A DNA stretch of 64,000 nucleotides from Corynebacterium cystitidis (GCF_900187295.1 NZ_LT906473.1:1488001-1552000); one strand, 5' to 3'; shown: positions 35,411 through 45,621, numbered from the stretch's first letter. The notes: generated from the sequence alone by a model not told the origin. Made by a program: numbers and translations.

Positions 35411-35429
35411 TTACCCTACCCTAACCTAG
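35411..35429 (-). promoter_or_regulatory. DtxR-like iron box upstream of the DUF2218 gene
   Basis: On the minus strand CTAGGTTAGGGTAGGGTAA compares with the DtxR box TTAGGTTAGSCTAACCTAA. One half-site (TAGGTTAG) is perfect, with four mismatches overall, mostly in the other half. It lies 7-25 bp before the ATG at 35404 and over the last codon of panE. Confidence 0.45.
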
Positions 35430-36315
35430 AAAGAATGAGGTTGATCGCAAATTCATGCAAGGGTGCTCCTCCTCCGCCCCGGCCGGCTTCGCGGACGATT
35501 GCCCCCGCCTGAGAATCTATCTCACCAGGGTTGCCAGCTGCGATATCACGCTGCATCGACGTCGTGGATTCAGCAGGCATTGAGTCCGCAAAGTCCATCG
35601 TGCGATCCACCACGTCAAGGCTAAGAGGTACCCCCATCGCGCGCCCTGTCGCGGCCACCTCCTCCATTAACGCCACCAACGTCGCGCGCCAAGGACGCTG
35701 TCGCAGCACCCCCAGGGGAGCATCCACCACCGCACCTAGCACGCCTGCGCAGGTAACAAACATGGCTTTCTCCCACACATCAACGAAAATGTCATCGCGT
35801 ACGATCCCGTCGATGCCTGCAGCATCAAGGGCAGTAGCAAAGGCGGAGACGCGCTCGTCGTCACGCCCATCCCAGGTGCCAATAGTCAACGAGCAGGGAC
35901 CGCCATGAAACTCCGCCTTGGCTGGGCCTTCGTGGTGGAAGTAGCCTCGCACAACTCCAGGCAGTGTGCGGTGCGTGCCGACGACCTCCGCCACCCGGTG
36001 TGGCACCTCGACCGAATTCTGGGTCACCGCGACAAGAGCCCGGTCGCTGATACCGGCCAGAGTCTGATCAAGGTCTCCACCGGTGGCCTTCATAGCAAGC
36101 ACCACAATGTCTGCATCGGTTACTTCGGAGACATGCTCTACCGTGTGGACCGGGATGGGGGCTTCGCCATTCAGCACGATGCCCCGATGGCGGAGAGCTT
36201 CCAGCGTCTGGCCGCGTGCCACCACGGAAATATCGTGTTCGTGGCCACCAGATCGCGCGAGGTTTCCCGCAAACCATGAGCCAACCGCGCCCGCGCCAAT
36301 AAAAACGATTCTCAT
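35416..36315 (-). CDS. panE: 2-dehydropantoate 2-reductase
   Basis: A 299-residue ApbA/PanE-type protein: N-terminal Rossmann 'MRIVFIGAGAVGSWFAG', 'VLAMKATG', and C-terminal 'DVWEKAMFVTCAGVLGAV' with the conserved Lys. It reduces ketopantoate to pantoate using NADPH in coenzyme A synthesis. Family members also act on other 2-ketoacids, so the substrate is not certain. The ATG at 36315 begins the Rossmann strand; 36345 would add 10 residues. Confidence 0.85.
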   Translation of the reverse strand: MRIVFIGAGAVGSWFAGNLARSGGHEHDISVVARGQTLEALRHRGIVLNGEAPIPVHTVEHVSEVTDADIVVLAMKATGGDLDQTLAGISDRALVAVTQNSVEVPHRVAEVVGTHRTLPGVVRGYFHHEGPAKAEFHGGPCSLTIGTWDGRDDERVSAFATALDAAGIDGIVRDDIFVDVWEKAMFVTCAGVLGAVVDAPLGVLRQRPWRATLVALMEEVAATGRAMGVPLSLDVVDRTMDFADSMPAESTTSMQRDIAAGNPGEIDSQAGAIVREAGRGGGGAPLHEFAINLILSRLG

Positions 36316-36403
36316 ACTCAGAGATTCTAGTAACCAGGAGTACACTTATCGCGGATGCGGATTGTTGCATCCATATTTATCTTATTGCGAAAGGTTTTCG
36401 ATT

Positions 36404-37504
36404 ATGGCTGGTGGCCTGCTCGCGCTTCTCGACGACGTCGCACTGATTGCCCGGACCGCTGCGTCATCTGCCGACGATGTTGCTGCCCTCGCTGGTAAAA
36501 CATCAATGAAGGCTGCTGGCGTTGTCATCGATGACGCTGCTGTGACTCCGCAGTACGTCGACGGTGTCTCCCCCGCCCGTGAGTTGCCCATGATCTGGCG
36601 CATCACCAAGGGTTCATTTTTCAACAAATTAGTCATCGTCCTTCCGATCGCTTTGTTGCTTTCCCAATTCGCGCCGTGGGCACTGACCCCGATCTTGATG
36701 GTTGGCGGCACTTACCTCTGCTACGAGGGTGCGCACAAGATCGTGCACAAGTTCACCCACAGCACGGACAAGGAAGAGGCGAAGGCGGCGAATAAGACGC
36801 CAACCGACGAGGACTCGCTGGTGAAGTCCGCGATTACTACGGACCTGATCCTGTCTGCTGAAATCATGGTGATTTCGCTCAACGAGATTGCTGATGAGTC
36901 CCTCTTGATGCGTACACTCGTGCTCATCGTCGTTGCCATAGGCATCACCATCGCCGTCTACGGTGCGGTGGGCCTGCTGGTAAAGATTGACGACATCGGT
37001 TTGGGCATGATCAAGCGGGACAAGGGGGCAGCTTTCGGCCGTGGCCTGGTCAAGGCGATGCCGATCGTGCTGTCCGCAATCGGTATTATCGGCACGATTG
37101 CGATGCTCTGGGTCGGCGGACACATCATGGTCGTGGGCGTCGATGAATTTGGTTGGCACTGGCCGTACGAAACGATCCACGGGTGGGAAACCGCCGTTGG
37201 TGGTGGCTTCCTGGGCTGGCTACTTAACACAACCGGATCGTTTATCTTTGGCCTGATCTGGGGCCTGATCATCGTGGGCATTATTGCCCTGGCCAAAGCC
37301 CTGGTTTCGCAGGAATCTACCCGTAGTGAGGACGAACTGACTCCTGCACAGGCTCAGGCCGAACTGCGCAAAGAAGCAGAGGAAGCCCGCGCAGCTGGTC
37401 GCTCGTCGACCGGTTCCACCGCACTGAGTACCGCCGACGGAGTTGTCAATGGTGTTGACGACGTCGATGGCGCTACTGGCGCGGAGGGCGAAGCCCACGC
37501 TTGA
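36404..37504 (+). CDS. DUF808 family membrane protein (YedI-like)
   Basis: A 366-residue protein opening 'MAGGLLALLDDVALIARTAASSADDVA', diagnostic of DUF808/YedI, with seven or so hydrophobic segments and an acidic tail. The ATG at 36404 has AAAGG 9 nt upstream; start codons further upstream would run through the divergent panE gene. Its function is unknown; it is widespread in bacteria as an inner-membrane protein. Confidence 0.87.
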   Translation: MAGGLLALLDDVALIARTAASSADDVAALAGKTSMKAAGVVIDDAAVTPQYVDGVSPARELPMIWRITKGSFFNKLVIVLPIALLLSQFAPWALTPILMVGGTYLCYEGAHKIVHKFTHSTDKEEAKAANKTPTDEDSLVKSAITTDLILSAEIMVISLNEIADESLLMRTLVLIVVAIGITIAVYGAVGLLVKIDDIGLGMIKRDKGAAFGRGLVKAMPIVLSAIGIIGTIAMLWVGGHIMVVGVDEFGWHWPYETIHGWETAVGGGFLGWLLNTTGSFIFGLIWGLIIVGIIALAKALVSQESTRSEDELTPAQAQAELRKEAEEARAAGRSSTGSTALSTADGVVNGVDDVDGATGAEGEAHA

Positions 37505-37620
37505 CGACGACGTGCTGGGCTTGCTGCAATGCTGCGCTACTGTAGCACGGCATGCACCCCCGAAAAGGTGAGGTTAGCCATCTCCTGACTGTAATAGGCA
37601 GTTAATGAAATACTGGGTGT

Positions 37621-38793
37621 ATGAGTAATTTGGAACCTGCGTCTCCTGCCAACCCAATCACTGATGCTGAAGTCTATGCCGCACACGCTGGCGGAAAGCT
37701 CACAGTGACTTCATCCCGGCGTCTTGAAACCAAGCGTGATCTGTCGGTGGTGTATAGCCCCGGTGTCGCCGTCGCCTGTATGGCCATCAAGAACAACCCA
37801 GAGCGAGTGCGTGAGCTCACTGGTACAGGCCGTACCGTGGCGGTGGTATCTGATGGCACGGCAGTGCTGGGTCTTGGCGATATCGGCCCTCACGCAGCAC
37901 TTCCTGTGATGGAAGGAAAGTGCCAGCTGTTTACGTCGTTTGCTGATCTCAACGCCATCCCGATCGTGCTCGACGTGCACGACGTGGACGGTATTGTCTC
38001 AGCTGTCAAGGCTATTGCACCAAGCTTTGGTGCCATCAACCTCGAAGATATCGCCGCACCTGCCTGCTTCGAGGTGGAGCGCCGCTTGGACGAAGAACTT
38101 GATATCCCTGTCTTCCACGATGATCAACATGGCACCGCCATCGTGGTCACTGCAGGTATGTCCAACGCCTGCAAGGTCACCGGGCGAACGTTGGCTGATC
38201 TTCGTGTGGTGATCTCAGGTGCTGGCGCTGCGGGCGTAGCGTGTACGCGAATGCTGCTCGACGCTGGAGTCAAAGATATTGTGATGCTCGATTCCCGCGG
38301 AATTATTTCGAAGGGCCGCGACGGCCTCACCCCGGTTAAAGTTGCGCTTGCCGACGAGACGAACCCGCGCGCGCTCAGTGGTGGACCAGAAGAGGCGTTC
38401 CGCGACGCGGATGCCTTTATCGGTGTTTCCCGTGGGCATGTCGGTGAGGAGCTGCTTGAGCTCATGGCTGCGGACCCACTGCTATTTTCTTTGGCAAACC
38501 CTGATCCGGAGATCCCGCACGAGTTGGCGCAGAAGTACGGTTCCGTGGTGGCGACGGGTCGGTCCGATCTGCCAAACCAAGTCAACAACGTGCTGGCCTT
38601 CCCCGGAATTTTCCACGGCGCACTCGCCGCGGGGGCTACCAGTATTACCACCGAGATGAAGTTAGCAGCAGCCAAAGCGATTGCAGAGCAAGTTGGCGAC
38701 GATCTGGCGCCAGATTTCATCATGCCTTCACCGTTGAACCCGAATGTTGCACCAGCAGTCAGCGCGGCAGTACAGGCGGCTGCCGAAGCGTAG
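37621..38793 (+). CDS. malE: Malic enzyme
   Basis: A 390-residue short malic enzyme: 'VYSPGVAVACMAI' (substrate Tyr region), 'KCQLFTSFADLNAIPIVLDVHD', metal site 'NLEDIAAPACFEVE', and NAD(P) motif 'VVISGAGAAGVACTRMLL'. It converts malate to pyruvate and CO2, linking the TCA cycle to NADPH/pyruvate supply. It is the phosphotransacetylase-free MalE type of C. glutamicum. The 116-nt upstream region is the promoter space and holds no gene. Confidence 0.92.
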   Translation: MSNLEPASPANPITDAEVYAAHAGGKLTVTSSRRLETKRDLSVVYSPGVAVACMAIKNNPERVRELTGTGRTVAVVSDGTAVLGLGDIGPHAALPVMEGKCQLFTSFADLNAIPIVLDVHDVDGIVSAVKAIAPSFGAINLEDIAAPACFEVERRLDEELDIPVFHDDQHGTAIVVTAGMSNACKVTGRTLADLRVVISGAGAAGVACTRMLLDAGVKDIVMLDSRGIISKGRDGLTPVKVALADETNPRALSGGPEEAFRDADAFIGVSRGHVGEELLELMAADPLLFSLANPDPEIPHELAQKYGSVVATGRSDLPNQVNNVLAFPGIFHGALAAGATSITTEMKLAAAKAIAEQVGDDLAPDFIMPSPLNPNVAPAVSAAVQAAAEA

Positions 38794-38819
38794 CGCAAAT
38801 TTTCGGTACAAAGGGTGGT

Positions 38820-39884
38820 ATGACACAATCATTCCATTCTGAAACCAAGGTCCCCGGCGGAAAACTTGTGGTGGTGGACATCGACACAGACGGCGATGTG
38901 ATCACCAATGCGAAGATCTCCGGGGACTTTTTCCTTGAACCCGACGAGGCCTATGACGCTTTGGGGCCAGCTTTGCAGGGCGCGACCACCCACGACGACA
39001 CTCTTGCGTTAACCAACCGTCTAGACGCCGCGCTAGCGTCTTTCGATGATCTGGCCCTCCATGGGTTTTCCACGCGCGATGTTGCTCAAACAGTCCGCCG
39101 TGCAGTGACAGGAGCCGTCGATTTTACCGATCTAGACTGGGAAATTATCCATCCCGGACCGTTGCCTACCGTGATGAATGTGGCACTTGATGAACTTCTC
39201 ATGGACCAGGTCGAGTCCGGCCAGCGTGGCCCCACACTGCGTTTCTGGGAGTGGGACGACCGCGCGACAGTCATTGGGTCTTATCAGTCCTATGTCAACG
39301 AACTCCAGCCCGCAGGTGTAGCCGAACATGATGTGCAGGTTGTGCGCCGAATGTCCGGTGGTGGCGCGATGTTTATGGAGGGCGGGAACTGCATCACGTA
39401 CTCGCTGTATGTTCCGAATGAACTGGTCGCGGGCCTATCCTACGAAGATTCCTACGAGTTTTTAGACCGTTGGGTATTGGCGGCGTTAGCCGAACACGGT
39501 GTGAACGCCTGGTACGTGCCGATCAACGACATTTCCTCCGACGGAGGCAAGATCGGCGGCGCAGCCCAAAAACGCAAGGGCAAAACTGTGCTGCACCACG
39601 TGACAATGAGTTACGACATCGATGCTGACAAGATGATGGAGGTCTTGCGCGTTGGCAAAGCCAAAATTGCTGACAAAGGTATCCGTTCCGCGAAAAAGCG
39701 GGTCGACCCTCTTCGCCGCCAGACTGGTGCTCCACGCGAGGAGGTCATCGAAACGATGAAGACCACCTTCACCAACCGCTACGGGGCGAAACCTGCTGAG
39801 CTTTCACAGGACGACTACGATGCCGCGCAGCAGTTGGTGGACACAAAGTATTCCACCGATCAGTGGACTCACCGCGTGCCTTAA
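38820..39884 (+). CDS. lplA: Lipoate-protein ligase with N-terminal accessory domain
   Basis: A 354-residue protein. The C-terminal ~250 residues are the BPL/LplA catalytic domain ('RRMSGGGAMFMEGGNCITYSL', 'GGKIGGAAQKRKGKTVLHH'). The N-terminal ~100 residues ('KVPGGKLVVVDIDTDGDVITNAKISGDFF') match the accessory domain that lies at the C-terminus of E. coli LplA, so the domain order is swapped. It attaches lipoate to E2 subunits such as those of pyruvate and 2-oxoglutarate dehydrogenase. The ATG at 38820 follows malE by 26 nt. Confidence 0.85.
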   Translation: MTQSFHSETKVPGGKLVVVDIDTDGDVITNAKISGDFFLEPDEAYDALGPALQGATTHDDTLALTNRLDAALASFDDLALHGFSTRDVAQTVRRAVTGAVDFTDLDWEIIHPGPLPTVMNVALDELLMDQVESGQRGPTLRFWEWDDRATVIGSYQSYVNELQPAGVAEHDVQVVRRMSGGGAMFMEGGNCITYSLYVPNELVAGLSYEDSYEFLDRWVLAALAEHGVNAWYVPINDISSDGGKIGGAAQKRKGKTVLHHVTMSYDIDADKMMEVLRVGKAKIADKGIRSAKKRVDPLRRQTGAPREEVIETMKTTFTNRYGAKPAELSQDDYDAAQQLVDTKYSTDQWTHRVP

Positions 39885-39890
39885 GAGTTA

Positions 39891-39921
39891 CGCAGCTGCG
39901 CTGGAAGGTTGCGCAGCTGCG
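39891..39921. terminator. Inverted repeat between lplA and the AspT-family gene
   Basis: CGCAGCTGCGC (39891-39901) and GCGCAGCTGCG (39911-39921) form an 11-bp stem with a 9-nt loop between convergent genes. There is no T-run, so it is a possible bidirectional terminator only. Confidence 0.45.
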
Positions 39922-39959
39922 CCTAGTGCCGGTGCTCCGACATGTTAGGCAGAACCCTG

Positions 39960-41522
39960 TTAGACGAGCATGAACGGGATGACGACAATCTTAAAGATCA
40001 GGGCTACCGCAAATGTGGTGGAGTAGCCGTCCATGATGCGGTTGTCACTGGAGTTTTGCAGCGCGTACTGCAGCACTGCAGGCTGGCCGAGTAGGCCTGC
40101 GACAGCACCATTAGCGCGTCCAGCTGATTGCCCGAATGCCCACGCCATCAGCAGCAACGATCCACAGCCAACAAGTCCGATCAGCGCTGCTATACCGATG
40201 GTGATCAGGCCATCAAGGGAGAACGCCGTCGAAGCGAACGCCGGGCCCGATGCAGTACCAACTGATGCGAGGAAGAGCATCAAGCCAAACTGGCGTAGCG
40301 CATAGTTTGCGGAGCGTGGCAGCTGCCATGCGATGCGGCCCGTGCGGTTGAGGGCGCCCAATACCAAACCGGAAATCAGCGGTCCACCCGCCGCGCCGAT
40401 CACAAAGCTTGCTCCACCGGGAAGCGGGAATGGGATCGCTGCCAGGATGAAGCCCAGTGCCAGGCCCGTGGCCGATGCTACCCAGTCCAGCTCGTTGGCC
40501 ACTTGGATCGAGTTGCCGAGGTATGACTCCAAGCGGGTGACGTTTCTGGTGGGTACGATCACTTCGATGACATCACCGGAGGCGATGGTGACATCGTCAG
40601 TAGCCAGGATTTCTTCATCGCCACGTCGAATGCGCAGGGTTTGCGCACCAAACTTGGCGTATAACGGCAGGTTGTCCAGCCGGTTGCCGCCAATGTCTTG
40701 ATTGGACACGCTAAATTTTTGCACAGTCAGCTGTGGCAATCGTCGCGATAGTGGTTGCAACGGGCGTCCGACGCGTTTCACGAGGTCCTCGCGGACACCT
40801 TCTTTCACCATCATGAACACGGTGTCCCCAGGGCTGAGTTCGAAAGTGGAATCGAGAATCTCGATTTTTCCATTGTGGCGTCGCACACCAGCTGTGATGT
40901 TGGAACCGAACTCCTCGACGAGTTCTTCTGAGGTGACTCGGTGTTGAACCGCCATGCGCACGCCACGGAGCTGGCTGCCTGCGGAATCATCCTCATCACG
41001 CGATGCCTTCCAGTTCTTGCCGATGGTGACGAAGACCAACAAAATGGCAACGACAATGCCTGTGGGGTAGCCGATGGAGTATCCCACTGCTGGCAAGTCA
41101 GACTCTGTCTGTACTTGCGCCAGCGACAACGAGGGTGTCGATGTCATCGCACCGGCGAAGGCACCAACGGACACTTCCCTGGCCACGCCCAGCAATCCGC
41201 CGACGAGTACCGCAGTCACGGCAGCCAAGATGATGGACACGATCGACATCGCCATCAGACCAAACTGTTTGCGAATGTTCTTGAAGAAGGACTCGCCTGC
41301 TTCGAGGCCGATCATATAAACGAAAAGCCCCAAGCCGAGGTCCTGTAGGGTGGCCAGAACAGCCTCTGGTAATTCGATGATCGCGCCGACGAAAAGGCCG
41401 ATGAAAAGCGCGCCTGCGGCACCGAATTTGATCGGCCCAAAAGGGATGGCCCCAAAGGCCGTCCCCAAGCCGATGACTATAAAAATAGTCAAAAGCGCAT
41501 TGTTTTGGAGAAATTCAATCAC
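39960..41522 (-). CDS. AspT/SucE-type aspartate-alanine exchanger family transporter
   Basis: A 520-residue protein with two five-helix membrane halves flanking two TrkA-C (RCK_C) domains ('RMAVQHRVTSEELVEEFG', 'LRIRRGDEEILATDDVTIASGDVIEVIVP'), the AspT family layout. C. glutamicum SucE1 of this family exports succinate; other members exchange aspartate/alanine. I chose GTG 41522, where the first helix begins and a TAGAGT hexamer sits 8 nt upstream; 41585 would add 21 hydrophilic residues. The substrate is not determined. Confidence 0.85.
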   Translation of the reverse strand: MIEFLQNNALLTIFIVIGLGTAFGAIPFGPIKFGAAGALFIGLFVGAIIELPEAVLATLQDLGLGLFVYMIGLEAGESFFKNIRKQFGLMAMSIVSIILAAVTAVLVGGLLGVAREVSVGAFAGAMTSTPSLSLAQVQTESDLPAVGYSIGYPTGIVVAILLVFVTIGKNWKASRDEDDSAGSQLRGVRMAVQHRVTSEELVEEFGSNITAGVRRHNGKIEILDSTFELSPGDTVFMMVKEGVREDLVKRVGRPLQPLSRRLPQLTVQKFSVSNQDIGGNRLDNLPLYAKFGAQTLRIRRGDEEILATDDVTIASGDVIEVIVPTRNVTRLESYLGNSIQVANELDWVASATGLALGFILAAIPFPLPGGASFVIGAAGGPLISGLVLGALNRTGRIAWQLPRSANYALRQFGLMLFLASVGTASGPAFASTAFSLDGLITIGIAALIGLVGCGSLLLMAWAFGQSAGRANGAVAGLLGQPAVLQYALQNSSDNRIMDGYSTTFAVALIFKIVVIPFMLV

Positions 41523-41585
41523 ATCAGCGTACTCTAATAGAAAGCACCAATGAGGTCTGCACCGAAAGTAACGCACGCAGACCAA

Positions 41586-41768
41586 GTACCCCCAAAAAAG
41601 GGAAACCGCAGGCGACAGTCACTCGCCTCCAAGTAAGGCCGAAACCAGAGGTGTGTACAGGTGTCTCAGCGGGCAAATGTCGGCTCTGTTTGCTACTGTC
41701 TAATTCCGTAAAGTTTCCAGTTCAAAGACGTGTGAACCCCGTCCCTTTTAACGTGAATTGAGTACACC
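41586..41768. other. Divergent promoter region of the AspT-like and DUF4185 genes
   Basis: 183 nt with no gene. It contains the TAGAGT -10 of the minus-strand transporter (just inside its 5' end) and the promoter of the secreted DUF4185 gene. An A-run is seen at 41595-41600, but no clear operator. Confidence 0.4.
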
Positions 41769-43271
<1,503 letters not shown>

Positions 43272-43453
43272 TATTTAGCGCGTCGGGGTGTGAATCCAAC
43301 CCTCCGCCACTCCCGCCTCGACGTCTGCGAGGTAGTCGTCGTTAAGCGCTGCTATCTCGGTCCGCACAGGGCCGGCAGCAAGGTCAATTCCCACCAAAAC
43401 AACTCTGCTTGGTTGTGTGTTCACCGAAGTGTCCTAGCGTATATGGTGAGGTT

Positions 43454-43858
43454 ATGGCGACGATCAGGATCAGTACCGCAGCCCACCTGTTGGGTGTCTC
43501 CGACGACACGGTCCGGCGCTGGATCGCTCTCGGGCGGCTGAGTGCGGGCAAAGACGAGTCCGGCCGCAGCGTGGTCGATGGTGCACAGCTAGCGATTGTG
43601 GCCCAAGAGATCGCCGAGGAAAAAGACCTCGACGCGTTGGATGCTGGCGCAGCCAAGCGCTCAGCGCGCAATCATCTCACTGGCCTGGTTACCAATGTGA
43701 TCTCCGATCCGGTGATGAGCCAAGTCGAGTTAATGTGCGGCCCGTTCCGTGTGGTTTCGCTGATCTCTACGGAAGCCGTGCGCGAACTCGATCTTGAAGT
43801 TGGGTCGATGGCCACCGCCGTGATCAAATCCACCAACGTTAGTATTGAAGGCATGTAG
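43454..43858 (+). CDS. HTH-Mop (molybdate-binding type) regulator
   Basis: A 134-residue protein: residues 1-45 are an excisionase/MerR-like helix-turn-helix ('ISTAAHLLGVSDDTVRRWIALGRL') and residues ~68-134 a TOBE/Mop domain ('LTGLVTNVISDPVMSQVELMCGPFRVVSLISTEAVRELDLEVGSMATAVIKSTNVSI'), which binds molybdate in other proteins. It is likely a molybdenum-responsive regulator or store. No modABC genes are adjacent. ATG 43454; a TATGGT 6 nt upstream suggests a leaderless mRNA. Confidence 0.8.
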   Translation: MATIRISTAAHLLGVSDDTVRRWIALGRLSAGKDESGRSVVDGAQLAIVAQEIAEEKDLDALDAGAAKRSARNHLTGLVTNVISDPVMSQVELMCGPFRVVSLISTEAVRELDLEVGSMATAVIKSTNVSIEGM

Positions 43859-43965
43859 GGATCGCTCGTCGTCGAGTGGCTCGATGGGCTCGGCCGAATT
43901 AGTTCCTGCGCTAAGAACAGCAAGCCACGTGCACCACCACTGATGAAAAACATACCCTGTGGCTT

Positions 43966-44349
43966 ATGACTACATCGAAGGAAGTACCGGAGCGTACCGA
44001 GGATGGCCGCTACATCATCGTTGATGGCAAGAAGTGGCGCGCCTCAGATCCCTCCATCCCAGAAAACCTGCGCCAACAGCTGGTTAATGAAATGATGGAC
44101 GCCCGCCGCCTGGTAAAAACCAACCCGGATGCTGCCCGCCCGCGGGTCCAGGATGCCAAGGTTGCCCTCGGTGAACGCGGCGAAGCCTGGTGGGAACCTA
44201 CTGATGAAGGTCAGCGGGAACGCCTAGCTGCCACGATCCGTGCGCTGCTTCGCCGTCGCGACGGCAAGACAATCTGCCTCAGCGAGGCCACACGCGTAGT
44301 CGACATCACACAGGCGAAAGGGCCGATCCGGCTGGGTGCTTTACACTAA
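43966..44349 (+). CDS. DUF3253-type protein, apparently shortened
   Basis: A 127-residue soluble protein opening 'TEDGRYIIVDGKKWRASDPSIPENLRQQLVNEMMDARR', a family often labelled 'biopolymer transporter Tol' in databases, followed by 'LRRRDGKTICLSEATRVV', the start of DUF3253. The middle of DUF3253 seems deleted: the sequence jumps to 'DITQAKGPIRLG' and stops. The next 700 bp are gene debris, so this gene may be a decaying copy. ATG 43966. Confidence 0.6.
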   Translation: MTTSKEVPERTEDGRYIIVDGKKWRASDPSIPENLRQQLVNEMMDARRLVKTNPDAARPRVQDAKVALGERGEAWWEPTDEGQRERLAATIRALLRRRDGKTICLSEATRVVDITQAKGPIRLGALH

Positions 44350-44552
44350 AGGCCAGGGGTACGGGTATTCGCTTGAAGGCTGGGGCAGCCACGGCAAACG
44401 GGAAATCCGGCTGGCGCGGCGTTTCAGGGCTGCCGTTTCGGCGTCGGTGAGCAGTTCTGCGAGTTCGGTTGGGATGTCGTCGATAAGTGTTTCGACCTGC
44501 GCCACCCACTCGGCGGGGAGGTCCGTGCCGGCGAAATCCCAGATAACGGCCT
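44341..44552 (-). pseudogene. C-terminal remnant of an unidentified protein
   Basis: On the minus strand an open frame gives 'LPAEWVAQVETLIDDIPTELAELLTDAETAALKRR' and ends 'LPWLPQPSSEYPYPWPLV' with a stop at 44341. The charged helical composition reads like a genuine protein C-terminus, while the plus strand across the same stretch (reading from 44336) is Ser-rich noise. It loses sense at ~44552, where a plus-strand vWA fragment begins. It looks like the 3' end of a gene brought here by rearrangement. Confidence 0.5.
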
Positions 44553-45040
44553 TGGCCCTACACCACCTGATTTCCACCAAGTTCCGGGGCGATGAGCTAG
44601 CCTTGATCAGCTTCGGCCGCTACGCCAAGACAATGGAGATTGAGCAGCTCACTGCCCTGCCACCGGTTCACGAGCGGCGAACGAATCTGCACCACGGGCT
44701 CATGCTGGCGCAGCAGTTCTTCGCCCGCAACAACACGATGCGCCCCACCCTGCTGGTGGTCACTGATGGCGAACCCACCGCCCACCTTGAGCCGTGGGGT
44801 GAGGCCTGGTTCAACTGGCCAACCCATCCAGCCACCTTGAGCAAAACAGTCACAGAGCTAGACACAGTGACCCGGCGCGGCACGCACACCACGTTCTTCC
44901 AGCTCGGCCATGACCCAGGGCTCACACAGTTTCTCCAGCAGTTAGATGACCGGTTTGACGGCAAGCTGGTAATTCCTGAGTTGGAGGAACTCGGCTCGGC
45001 AGTTCTCAGCGAATATCTGCGCTCCCGAGGCCAGTGGTGA
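44549..45040 (+). pseudogene. vWA-domain protein, C-terminal fragment
   Basis: From 44549 the plus strand encodes 'ALALHHLISTKFRGDELALISFG', 'NLHHGLMLAQQFFARNN', 'PTLLVVTDGEPTAHL' and 'FNWPTHPATLSKTVTELD'. This is the C-terminal half of a magnesium-chelatase-D-like von Willebrand A protein (Rv0959-type, usually >600 residues). The N-terminal part, including the first MIDAS DxSxS motif, is missing, so this is a truncated gene. Confidence 0.7.
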
Positions 45041-45065
45041 AAATACCAGAAAGCCCTTGACCCAC

Positions 45066-45097
45066 CGCATGATTCCAAGTTAACTTGGAATCATGCG
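45066..45097. promoter_or_regulatory. 32-bp perfect palindrome over the toxin-like start codon
   Basis: CGCATGATTCCAAGTT (45066-45081) is followed directly by its exact reverse complement (45082-45097). The ATG of the next gene (45093-45095) lies in the right arm. It is a likely operator for autoregulation of the toxin-antitoxin pair, and in RNA would fold into a hairpin hiding the start codon. Confidence 0.75.
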
Positions 45098-45320
45098 TTC
45101 GCCTATAATCTCCAAATCTGCACTCAAGCATGGAATTGAGGAAGGTGACATACTCCATGCATACCGCAATCCGATAAGGGTCTGGGTTATGAAGAATGAT
45201 TTCACCATGGTCCTTGGGCCAGATTCAAGCGCGAACCTTTTAGAAGTCGGATTTATTAATTCTAAAGATCAAGACGTAATTGTCCATGCGATGTCCGCCC
45301 GTCCAAAATTTTTGAGGTGA
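45093..45320 (+). CDS. Putative type II toxin (BrnT/RelE-like small protein)
   Basis: A 75-residue protein: 'KHGIEEGDILHAYRNPIRVWVMKN', 'TMVLGPDSSANLLEVGFI', 'DVIVHAMSARPKFL'. The H-G-I/V-x-x-x-D-I start and the ending Ala-Met-x-x-Arg resemble BrnT/DUF4258-type RNase toxins. It is followed 5 nt later by a HTH-containing partner, as in brnT-brnA modules. The start codon sits inside a 32-bp palindrome. Confidence 0.65.
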   Translation: MRSPIISKSALKHGIEEGDILHAYRNPIRVWVMKNDFTMVLGPDSSANLLEVGFINSKDQDVIVHAMSARPKFLR

Positions 45321-45325
45321 TAATA

Positions 45326-45598
45326 ATGCCACGTTCTATTGAAGATATTCTTGCCCATGCTGATGAATTAGCTCGTCGCTTCGAGGAGTACACACCGTCC
45401 CCAGAAGATGAACTAGACAGCTGCGCTGTCGAAGCTCTGCGGGAGGCCGTTTACGATCGTTCGCTTGCAGAGAAGAAGATCCTCGCCGCAATCCAAAACG
45501 CCCGAAATTCGGGTTTCACTTGGGAGACTATTGGAACTTTCGTAGGGACCAGCGGGGAGGCTGCCCGCCAACGATATGCGCGGCATCTAGCTTCCTGA
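45326..45598 (+). CDS. Putative antitoxin partner with HTH domain
   Basis: A 90-residue acidic/helical protein ending in a helix-turn-helix ('KKILAAIQNARNSGFTWETIGTFVGTSGEAARQRYARHL'). It is the likely DNA-binding antitoxin of the preceding toxin-like gene and the candidate binder of the palindrome at 45066-45097. The ATG at 45326 has GAGGTGAT 4-8 nt upstream. Confidence 0.65.
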   Translation: MPRSIEDILAHADELARRFEEYTPSPEDELDSCAVEALREAVYDRSLAEKKILAAIQNARNSGFTWETIGTFVGTSGEAARQRYARHLAS

Positions 45599-45621
45599 CT
45601 GTTCTATCTGCACACACTGGG

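Noticed and set aside
44336..44548. N-terminal part of the vWA frame on the plus strand
   Set aside because: Ser/Ala/Val-rich noise that is the complement of a sensible minus-strand protein end; the vWA similarity starts only at 44549.
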